From CAZKTO01 sp964555685 (GTDB lineage Bacteria; Chloroflexota; Dehalococcoidia; SHYB01): a stretch of DNA of 22,849 nucleotides. Location of the stretch: assembly GCA_964555685.1 (NCBI GenBank), contig CAZKTO010000049.1:1-22849 (forward strand), in the 5' to 3' direction. The notes beneath the pieces are model-generated. The model was not told the origin of the DNA. It worked only from the letters and a program-made list of their open reading frames with translations, and searched no databases. The number at the start of each line of letters is the position of its first letter. Position 1 is the stretch's first letter. The position numbers and the translations under genes are program-made. Positions 15,624 through 21,957 of the stretch are shown in pieces.

Positions 15624-16366
15624 GGCGTTTCATCCCTGGAGTCTGCCGGTGCCATTGGACATTGACCACAGGCGGCCTCTTCGTCTGCCGAGGGAGATGG
15701 AGCGGCTGGACTGGCGAACGAGGCTTCTACACCCAGGGCTTCCAGTTCGCTCCAAACGTATGTTTCCAGGGCTTGTGCCAAGTGGTAGTAAGACCCCTCA
15801 GCAGCCTTGCGCTGCAAACGCCTGGCGAAATGGCAGGCCCACTCGCCGAGGTGTTGTCCCAGGAAAGCCCTCTGGGCTTCCTGGCAGACCGCTATCTTGT
15901 CTTGATCCAAGCCCATCCGAAGGGCGTGGGCCTCCTTGAGCGTCAGAACGTGCATGAACTCCAGTTCCACACTGATGTGGTCCAGCCTCTCTCGCGCCTC
16001 GGGTGCCGGGGCGAGGCCGAAGGCCCGGTAGAAGCTGGCAATATCCGCCAGCACTTGGGACAGCTGAAAGATGTGAGACTGTCCATGTTCACCCTCGTAG
16101 GGCGGACAGTCCCTGGAGATGGTGTGGCCGAAGGTACGCACGTATTCCTCCACCACGTTGTTCATGTCATGGGTGAGAAGATAACGATGAGCTTGCTCCA
16201 ATGTGGAGGCACTTTGGCTTAGGCCCAGGCTGCGGAGAATCCCCAGCACTGGAACACCGCCATTTCGCAACAACTCCAGGGTTGGTTCCGTGGGGTAGAG
16301 GAAAGCGGCTGAGAGGTATTCGTACACGGCGCTGCGTGCCTGGGGCCGCCAGTATGAACCGGTCAC
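15620..16366 (-). CDS. TorD/DmsD/NarJ-type molybdoenzyme chaperone (248 aa)
   Basis: Cytoplasmic chaperone that binds the Tat leader and apo-form of the molybdopterin subunit and holds it until cofactor insertion. All-helical family marks: AVYEYLSAAFLYPTEPTLELL near the N-terminus, EEYVRTFGHTISRDCPPYE around 88-106 and LDHISVELEFMHVL around 148-161. The C-terminal tail is Pro/Ser-rich with a CGQC pair and is probably disordered. The start is GTG at 16366, supported by AGGAGG with 8-base spacing, and the upstream TAG of the beta gene is part of the same CTAGGAGG string. Its presence inside the operon fits EbdD/DdhD/NarJ-like companions and implies a self-contained maturation unit. Confidence 0.9.
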   Translation of the reverse strand: MTGSYWRPQARSAVYEYLSAAFLYPTEPTLELLRNGGVPVLGILRSLGLSQSASTLEQAHRYLLTHDMNNVVEEYVRTFGHTISRDCPPYEGEHGQSHIFQLSQVLADIASFYRAFGLAPAPEARERLDHISVELEFMHVLTLKEAHALRMGLDQDKIAVCQEAQRAFLGQHLGEWACHFARRLQRKAAEGSYYHLAQALETYVWSELEALGVEASFASPAAPSPSADEEAACGQCPMAPADSRDETP

Positions 16367-16378
16367 GGCGTCAGCCTC

Positions 16379-17653
16379 CTAGATGGAGTTGTAGTGTTTC
16401 GCCTCACGCACGTACCTGGGCTCCTCCACAGACACGCGGCACACCTCTTGGCCACCCCGCCCGTAGCCGATGACGGTATCGTTGAACATCTCCCACTTCT
16501 TCCGAGCGATGGTCGCCTCAAAGATCTTGGGGCCTTCCACGATCTCGTAGCGGAAGATGATGCGCTGGGTGGCCCTGAAGAGCTGAAGGACGGCCAGGAA
16601 CTCCCGGTCAGGGGTCGTATACTTCTCTATTGCCTCGTCTACACCCGGGCCGAACATCTGGTATAAGTAGGGCCGGGGCACCCAGCGAGGAGGTATGTAG
16701 TACCCGTTGGGCTGCGTGCCGAACTGGGGGTAGAGAGGCAGGGCGACTTTAGCGACTTTGACCAGGTAGTAGATGGGGTTTTGGGGGTCCTCGGCCCAGC
16801 TACCGTCTGGGTTGATGCGAACCAGGCCTTGAAGGCGTATCTTCCCAGGGCAGGCGGTCATGCACCGCGTCTCCAGAGGTTCGCCAGGGAAGAGGGGGTC
16901 CTTGCCCTCAGCGCGCGGGTAGCAACCCACGCACTTCTCCGAGACTCGGGTGGTGGTGCGGAACATGGGGCGTTTGTAAGGGCATGCCATGACGCACTTG
17001 CGGTAGCCCCGGCACCGCTTCTGGTCAATGAGGACGATGCCGTCTTCGGGCCGCTTGTAGATGGCGTTGCGGGGGCAGGCGGCCAGGCAGCCGGGGTAGG
17101 TGCAGTGGTTGCACAGGCGCTGAAGATAGAAGAACCAGGTCTTGTGCTCCGGCAGGACCACTCCCTCCAGGGATGCCCTGCCTCGGCTGGATACTGGCCC
17201 AGTGGGCGCGTCTTCAAAGATGTTCGGCGCGGTCCACTCCTGATCTGTGGGCTCGTATCCAAGGGCGGCCTCTTGCTGGGGCTGTTTTTCCAGCGCCGCC
17301 TCAAAAATAGTGAGGCCCTGGTAAACGCCGTAAGGCCGCTGGGCGCCGTCCCTTTGGGTGGCGTCCCACATCGCCTCCTTCCCTGCCGACCGGTCCGCCC
17401 CTTCCAGCATCTCCAGAAGCTTCGCGTCCCAGAAATGGGGATAGCCGCCGTAAGGCTTGGTCTCCACGTTGTTCCACCACATGTACTCCTGGCCTTTGGA
17501 GAAGGTCCAGGTGCTCTTGCAGGCCATGCTGCAGGTCTGGCAGGCGATGCAGCGGTTGATGTTGAACACAAAGGCCCATTGCCATTGGGGGTGGGCCTCG
17601 GGTAAGGGGAAGGCCATCTTCCTGCCCAGTTGCCAGTTGTACACCTCAGGCAC
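16379..17653 (-). CDS. NXR/pNar-type Fe-S beta subunit (NxrB/NarH-like, 424 aa)
   Basis: Electron-transfer subunit with four clusters. Cys groups: 35-38-41-45; 181-184-189-193; 214-(Tyr217)-220-224, where Tyr replaces a Cys as in the NarH-type [3Fe-4S] site; and 241-244-264-268. Length and N-terminus (MPEVYNWQLGR from the GTG at 17653) fit NxrB (about 430 aa as I recall) better than EbdB, SerB or PcrB (about 330-350) or NarH (about 510). The coding strand contains exactly the 16-base nxrB169F primer sequence at 17485-17470. No export signal is seen, so it should cross the membrane with the Tat-exported alpha subunit. A GTG at 17662 is also in frame but sits on the Shine-Dalgarno itself; 17653 is correctly spaced. 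It overlaps the upstream 90-aa gene by 8 bases. Confidence 0.92.
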   Translation of the reverse strand: MPEVYNWQLGRKMAFPLPEAHPQWQWAFVFNINRCIACQTCSMACKSTWTFSKGQEYMWWNNVETKPYGGYPHFWDAKLLEMLEGADRSAGKEAMWDATQRDGAQRPYGVYQGLTIFEAALEKQPQQEAALGYEPTDQEWTAPNIFEDAPTGPVSSRGRASLEGVVLPEHKTWFFYLQRLCNHCTYPGCLAACPRNAIYKRPEDGIVLIDQKRCRGYRKCVMACPYKRPMFRTTTRVSEKCVGCYPRAEGKDPLFPGEPLETRCMTACPGKIRLQGLVRINPDGSWAEDPQNPIYYLVKVAKVALPLYPQFGTQPNGYYIPPRWVPRPYLYQMFGPGVDEAIEKYTTPDREFLAVLQLFRATQRIIFRYEIVEGPKIFEATIARKKWEMFNDTVIGYGRGGQEVCRVSVEEPRYVREAKHYNSI

Positions 17654-17918
17654 AGGACTCACCTCCTTTTAGCCAGCCGCGACTCCATTCGCTGGCCAGC
17701 CGCTCTACCATCCGCTGCACGTAGGCCTCACCCCTTTCCTGAAGAACGGCGTGAGTGCCGGCGAAATAAGACTTGCGGAACAGGAGCATGATCTGTTTGG
17801 GGCTCCACCCCAAGAGGAGGTACTCCCGGACGATGGACTCCACGAACAGGTCAGGGTTCACCTCGGGAAGGGCCACGCCCACCAGCTCCATAGGGTCGTC
17901 TTGCTCGTACGGTTTCAT
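17646..17918 (-). CDS. Unrecognised 90-aa protein between the alpha and beta subunits
   Basis: Start ATG at 17918 behind AGGAAGG, whose first bases are the alpha-subunit stop (gap of 8 bases). The stop overlaps the beta start by 8 bases. The product is soluble and mostly helical in appearance: an acidic N-terminus (MKPYEQDDPMELVG), a central VESIVREYLLLGWSPKQIMLLFRKSYF-like stretch, then a basic amphipathic C-terminus ending WLKGGESCA. There is no signal peptide, no metal-binding cluster and one Cys next to last. I do not recognise the family. Tight coupling on both sides argues for a role in assembly, maturation or stoichiometry of the alpha-beta complex. A longer frame starting inside the alpha gene (to 18377) is a shadow. 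Confidence 0.8.
   Translation of the reverse strand: MKPYEQDDPMELVGVALPEVNPDLFVESIVREYLLLGWSPKQIMLLFRKSYFAGTHAVLQERGEAYVQRMVERLASEWSRGWLKGGESCA
17661..17667 (-). promoter_or_regulatory. Ribosome binding site that fixes the beta-subunit start
   Basis: AGGAGGT on the minus strand, 7 bases before GTG 17653. It excludes the upstream in-frame GTG at 17662, which overlaps it. The site lies inside the last codons of the 90-aa gene, coupling the two. Confidence 0.75.
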
Positions 17919-17926
17919 GGGCCTTC

Positions 17927-20900
17927 CTACCTGACCACTCGCACCACCTCGCCTTTGAGGTAGCGCCCCATGAACGTGCTTTCGTCGCCCGGCGTGTTGC
18001 CCACGGTGGCTGGCCGCCAGGTGCCTCGGCCACCCAGACCTCCGTCCTGGGCCTTGGTGATCTTCACTAGAGTCTCCTTGGGCACCGAGTTGATAGCGTG
18101 ATTGTCGGCCTCGTATCCGAAGAGGAAACCCTGCTCCACCTTCTTCTTGTGGAACAGCGAGTCCAGTTGGTGCATGGGCATGAGCCAGGAGATGGTAACG
18201 CTCTGTTGAGAGCCGTAGCGGAAGCTGGCCTGGTAGCCGGTGCCTTCCGACAGGGCGCGGCCGTCGGTCCTGGTCTCGTGGGCCTTCACGCTCCGCTCGG
18301 TGGCGATGAAAGCGCCGTGCTTCATCATCACCAGCTGATACGGGTATGCCGGGTTGTAGATGGCCCTCAACATGCACCGAGAGACTTTGAAGAAGGGGTC
18401 ATCGGGCTTCCAGCCCCGGTAGGGCCTGGTGGCGGGGTCGGCGTCCACATACACGTAGTCGCCGTTGTTGATGCCCAGGTCCTTGGCTGCCTGCGGGTTG
18501 ATGTGGAGCTGCCAGTCGCCGACGCCAGGGGCTCTCTTGTCCGTGCGAAAGGGGTCACTGAAGCTGCCGTTCCACAGCCAGTCCCAGTCGGTCACCATCC
18601 AGGAGGAGTGCACGCTGTGGCGCGACTTGGGGGTAACGCACAGGAAGCGGTAACCGTCCTTCCACAGGGGGTTAGGAGTCTTCTTCACCTCCGTCCAGGG
18701 CAGCTTGTTGTTGGCCACGTGCCGCGCCTCCCAGTCCAGGCCCTTGGCCACCATCTCAGGGCTGAAGCCATAATTATCGGGTCGGATAAGGGGATTGGTG
18801 CTGACAATGGCGTTGGGAAGGTAGGGAGTCGCCTCGGGCCCCTCTCGGTGCACGATAAAGTTCTCCCCATACTGGATGACCTCGGGCTCGTCGTTGTAGG
18901 CCTGGAGACGCCCTGTGGGTGTGTAGAAGGGGATGCCGTCGTAGACCTGCTCCCAGAAGGGGACCCTGGGATAGGTGCGGAAGAGCATGAGCGTAGCACC
19001 CGGTTCGCCATATTTCCCATCCAGAACCTCCTGGGCTTTATAGCCCCGGGTTGTGGCGCTGGCATCCAGAAGCCGCTGAATGTACACCAGCGACCGCCTC
19101 TCCAGGGCGAACTTCCAGTAGTCAGCGAACCGGCGGTCGCCGGTTATCTCGGCCAGCCTTTTGGCAAGTTCGGCCATAATGGCCGTGTCGTCCTTGGTGT
19201 CGTACAGGGGTTTGATGCCTCCCTTCCACATCTGGAGGAAGGGGTTGGAGCAGGAAGCGGTTACCTCATAGTCCTCAAACTCCATCCAGCTATTGGCAGG
19301 GAGAACCACGTCCGAGTACTCAACGGAGCTGGTCATTTCGATGTCAGAGGTGACAATGCACTCCACCCTGGGGTTGACGTTCTTGATGAGCTCGTAGGTC
19401 CACTTGGCGTTGTTGATGAGGTTCACATTGGTAGTCCAGATGAACTTGGTAGGAGTGGGGAGGTGGCTCTTGCCGGTGAACACCTTGCGGCCATATTTGG
19501 GAGTATCGATGATGAGGGGGCGGTCTCCGTGGGCCCAATAGCCAACCTCTTCATCCCGGGCATACGCGGCGACGCGAATGTCCTTTCCATCGGTGTTAGG
19601 GTCCAGGTTGGCATTGAACGGGTCCTCGGCCACCCACCCCTTGAAGCCGGGGCCGCTCCAGGCTGAGCCCTGGAAGAGGGCCGCCTTGTAATTCCCCGCC
19701 CATGTGTGACAGCCAGCGCCCGGGAAGCCGATGCTGCCCACAAGCATCAACGCCAGATTGGTTGCCCGGTTGTGCAGGGTTGCATGAAAGTAATGGTTGA
19801 TCCCCTCGCCTATGTGGATGGCGATGGGGTAGTATTCCCGCGGTTTGCCCACAAACTCCGGGTCCCAGAAGCGGCGGCCGAGATCCATGGCTAGGCGCTC
19901 CATGAGCTCCTTGGACGCGCCTGTGATATCGGCCACCGTGTCCAAATCGTAGTCCTTCAGGTGGTACTTCTTGTATGCCGTAAAGATGGTCATGGCTTCC
20001 ACTTGGGAGCCGTCTGCGAGCTTGACCTGCCCCTCCCACTCCAGTTGGGGGTCTACGCCTCTGCTCTCCAAATTGCCCCCCACATCATCCCGCGTAACTG
20101 CTTTCAACTGGCCGGTGCGCCGGTCACGGACGACGAAGTCCCCCAGACTGGCGTACTGGTCCAAGGTCAGCCCTTGCAGGCTGAAGCTCGCCCCTTCTTG
20201 TCTCAAGCTGGGCTTGTAGCCGGGGAAGGCCTCATCGGCGCGCAGCCTCTTTAGGGTGTCGGTGCGGATGAGCAGGGACATGTCGGTGAACTGCTTGAGG
20301 AAGGCCTCGTCGTACCAACCGTTGTCTATCAGGAGCTTGGCCACTCCCAGGAAGAGGGACGTGTCCGAGAGGCCGGCCCGCACCGAGATGAAGTAGTCCG
20401 CCTTGGTGGCCGGCGGGTTGTACTCGGGGGCAATGACCACCACCCTGCCCCCACGCTCCATGATCTCGTTGAAGAAGTGGCTCTCGGGCATCTTGTTCTC
20501 AACCAGGTTCTTCCCCACCTGTATGTGGAGCTTGGAGGAGCGCAGGTCGTTAAGGTCAACGTCTGAAGCCTGGAGCCCGTGGACGAAGGGGAAGCCAGGG
20601 GCCTGGTCTCCGTGCCAGGTATAGTTGGACCAGCTGCGCCCCCCCTTGGCCTTGTCTGGGCCCACACCCCGCACGTAGGTATCCAGAAGCGCCAGCATAT
20701 TGGAAAAACGGTACATGCCGTACTTGCCGATGACCCCCAGCAACCCCATGCCGCCTCGGAATTTCATGGTGCGTGTTCCGGCCCCTTCCATCCAGGTAAG
20801 CATCTCCTCCAGGTGCCCCTGGGCCTGCAGGCGCTGCCGCCCCTCCTCGCCACTATAGCGCCGGGCAATGGCGATCATGGCCCTGGCCAGATAGTCGAAG

Positions 20901-21463
20901 ACCTCATCCCATGAGGCGCGGAGCAGCTCATCCTGACCGCGGGCGTCAAAATGGTATTTGGCGATGTTTTCTGAGGTCAACTCTAGAAAGCCGTCATCGG
21001 CCCACTGCTTCCAGCCCTTACGTATCAACGGGTATCTGAGGCGGTAGGGCCCGTACACCCGTCGGTGGAAGCTGTACCCTTTTTTGCACCCCCGGGGGTT
21101 CCACGCGGCAGTGGCCTGGTTCCCGTACAGGTCGCTGTAGCGCGGGACATCGTAGTTCTGCTCCGAACGTAGCACTACCCCGTTGCGTACAAAAGCCCGC
21201 ATGCGGCAGGCGTGGGTATCGTTGGGAGAACACACCCATGTGAACGAGCTGTCATAGGCGTACTGGTTGCGATACACCTCTTCCCAATTGCGGTCGGGGT
21301 AGGACTCTAAGGGATTTCCCTGCTGGACCGTTGGCGCCAAGGTACGGGAAGCAAGCGCTGGTTCCTCATCCAGAGACCGCAGTACGGCCAGCGCTGCGGC
21401 GCCTCCAATAGCCGCCCCTGCCCCTTTGAGGAATTGACGGCGCGTGATCTTATCTTGGTCCAT
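17927..21463 (-). CDS. Type II DMSO-reductase-family molybdopterin catalytic subunit, NXR/pNar-like (1178 aa)
   Basis: Catalytic alpha subunit binding Mo-bisMGD and one [4Fe-4S] cluster. Twin-arginine signal at the start (ITRRQFLKG, hydrophobic region about 14-29), so the enzyme acts outside the cytoplasmic membrane. The FS0 site reads C78-x3-D82-x3-C86-x39-C126: aligned with NarG (H-x3-C-x3-C-xn-C), Cys replaces His and Asp replaces the second Cys. Asp286 in TWHGDQAPGF is the likely Mo ligand of type II enzymes. The C-terminal cofactor-binding domain starts near 940 (FLCVTPKSRHSVHSSW). Length is near NxrA (about 1150 as I recall) and NarG, and exceeds EbdA (about 980). ATG 21463 follows GAGGGGTG; a longer frame from 21490 lacks an RBS and would bury the signal. 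Nitrite oxidation, nitrate reduction or another oxyanion or C-H reaction are all possible. Confidence 0.92.
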   Translation of the reverse strand: MDQDKITRRQFLKGAGAAIGGAAALAVLRSLDEEPALASRTLAPTVQQGNPLESYPDRNWEEVYRNQYAYDSSFTWVCSPNDTHACRMRAFVRNGVVLRSEQNYDVPRYSDLYGNQATAAWNPRGCKKGYSFHRRVYGPYRLRYPLIRKGWKQWADDGFLELTSENIAKYHFDARGQDELLRASWDEVFDYLARAMIAIARRYSGEEGRQRLQAQGHLEEMLTWMEGAGTRTMKFRGGMGLLGVIGKYGMYRFSNMLALLDTYVRGVGPDKAKGGRSWSNYTWHGDQAPGFPFVHGLQASDVDLNDLRSSKLHIQVGKNLVENKMPESHFFNEIMERGGRVVVIAPEYNPPATKADYFISVRAGLSDTSLFLGVAKLLIDNGWYDEAFLKQFTDMSLLIRTDTLKRLRADEAFPGYKPSLRQEGASFSLQGLTLDQYASLGDFVVRDRRTGQLKAVTRDDVGGNLESRGVDPQLEWEGQVKLADGSQVEAMTIFTAYKKYHLKDYDLDTVADITGASKELMERLAMDLGRRFWDPEFVGKPREYYPIAIHIGEGINHYFHATLHNRATNLALMLVGSIGFPGAGCHTWAGNYKAALFQGSAWSGPGFKGWVAEDPFNANLDPNTDGKDIRVAAYARDEEVGYWAHGDRPLIIDTPKYGRKVFTGKSHLPTPTKFIWTTNVNLINNAKWTYELIKNVNPRVECIVTSDIEMTSSVEYSDVVLPANSWMEFEDYEVTASCSNPFLQMWKGGIKPLYDTKDDTAIMAELAKRLAEITGDRRFADYWKFALERRSLVYIQRLLDASATTRGYKAQEVLDGKYGEPGATLMLFRTYPRVPFWEQVYDGIPFYTPTGRLQAYNDEPEVIQYGENFIVHREGPEATPYLPNAIVSTNPLIRPDNYGFSPEMVAKGLDWEARHVANNKLPWTEVKKTPNPLWKDGYRFLCVTPKSRHSVHSSWMVTDWDWLWNGSFSDPFRTDKRAPGVGDWQLHINPQAAKDLGINNGDYVYVDADPATRPYRGWKPDDPFFKVSRCMLRAIYNPAYPYQLVMMKHGAFIATERSVKAHETRTDGRALSEGTGYQASFRYGSQQSVTISWLMPMHQLDSLFHKKKVEQGFLFGYEADNHAINSVPKETLVKITKAQDGGLGGRGTWRPATVGNTPGDESTFMGRYLKGEVVRVVR

Positions 21464-21596
21464 ATCACCCCTCGGCCAGCACCACGGCATCTACTTCCAC
21501 AGTTTTCAAGCCTCTATCTACCGCTGCGGTATCCTCGTTGCAAACGATAGTCCTCGGCAGTTAGCACAACAGCGCCCCATCTTCTCTGGGTTGTAG
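21464..21596 (-). promoter_or_regulatory. Upstream region of the molybdoenzyme operon with a weak candidate promoter
   Basis: On the minus strand, TTGCAA (21543-21538) is followed after exactly 17 bases by TAGATA (21520-21515), about 52 bases before the alpha start. Both hexamers are weak matches to the sigma-70 consensus. A GAGGGGTG ribosome site precedes the ATG. No convincing operator was seen. Confidence 0.25.
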
Positions 21597-21833
21597 TCAT
21601 CTCCCAAGAGGCCGGCGGTGCCCTCGCGGCAACCGCCGAATTACCCCTCCCCGAAGCTCTTGTTGAAGCTCCCGAAGCAGGTCCTCCATCTCCTCCCGAG
21701 GGTAGCGATGTTGGCCACCAGGAGTGATGATCGATGGGAGGCGACCTTCTCTGGCCCACCGCGTTGCCGTCGGAAGCGACACATCAAAGAGTTCAGCCAC
21801 CTGCTTCTGGGTGAGGTATTCAGGGCCCGCCAT
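21597..21833 (-). CDS. BldC/MerR-like helix-turn-helix DNA-binding protein (78 aa)
   Basis: Small DNA-binding protein of the HTH_17 / MerR-like / excisionase group: YLTQKQVAELFDVSLPTATRWAREGRLP forms the winged-helix recognition unit (about residues 5-33), followed by the wing TPGGQHRYPREEMEDLLREL (about 36-56). The basic C-terminal tail (RRLPRGHRRPLGR) is unusual. ATG at 21833 follows AGAGGA; a longer in-frame start at 21890 has no RBS. It is transcribed in the same direction as the molybdoenzyme operon, 133 bases upstream, and is the obvious candidate local regulator. As it also adjoins the insertion sequence, an excisionase-like role is an alternative. Confidence 0.8.
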   Translation of the reverse strand: MAGPEYLTQKQVAELFDVSLPTATRWAREGRLPSIITPGGQHRYPREEMEDLLRELQQELRGGVIRRLPRGHRRPLGR

Positions 21834-21920
21834 TGCCGTCCTCTCTAAACCCATCTGGAGCGTCAATCCAGGGCCAGCATGTCGCCTCAAAACATAGCAG
21901 GAGGCCCAACGTGATCAAAA

Positions 21921-21957
21921 GAAGCAAATGCATCATTGGTCATGATGCATTTGCTTC
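21921..21957 (-). terminator. Perfect 15-bp hairpin with T-run, transposase terminator
   Basis: GAAGCAAATGCATCA (21921-21935), 7-base loop, exact complement at 21943-21957. Read on the minus strand the stem is followed by TTTTGATC, so it can act as an intrinsic terminator for the transposase gene. The extended transposase frame stops (TGA) inside the loop. Confidence 0.6.

Noticed and set aside
17653..17662. GTG at 17662 as the beta-subunit start
   Set aside because: It overlaps the AGGAGGTG ribosome site itself. The GTG at 17653 has the proper 7-base spacing and gives the NxrB-like N-terminus.
17646..18377. 243-aa version of the small gene between the alpha and beta subunits
   Set aside because: Its first ~150 codons overlap the end of the alpha gene in another frame and look non-coding. 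The RBS-led ATG at 17918 gives a sensible 90-aa protein.
18098..19666. 522-codon + strand frame inside the molybdopterin subunit gene
   Set aside because: Antisense shadow of a clearly coding gene in GC-rich DNA. Its product is Val/Gly/His-rich with no family resemblance and no RBS-led start.
14601..21463. Ethylbenzene dehydrogenase or steroid C25 dehydrogenase (anaerobic hydrocarbon hydroxylation) feeding the acyl-CoA operon
   Set aside because: Attractive because of the neighbouring sterol-like side-chain genes and the EB_dh gamma subunit, but the gamma family is shared by all type II enzymes. Beta length, N-terminus and the primer-site match favour the NXR/pNar branch. Kept only as an alternative to test by phylogeny.
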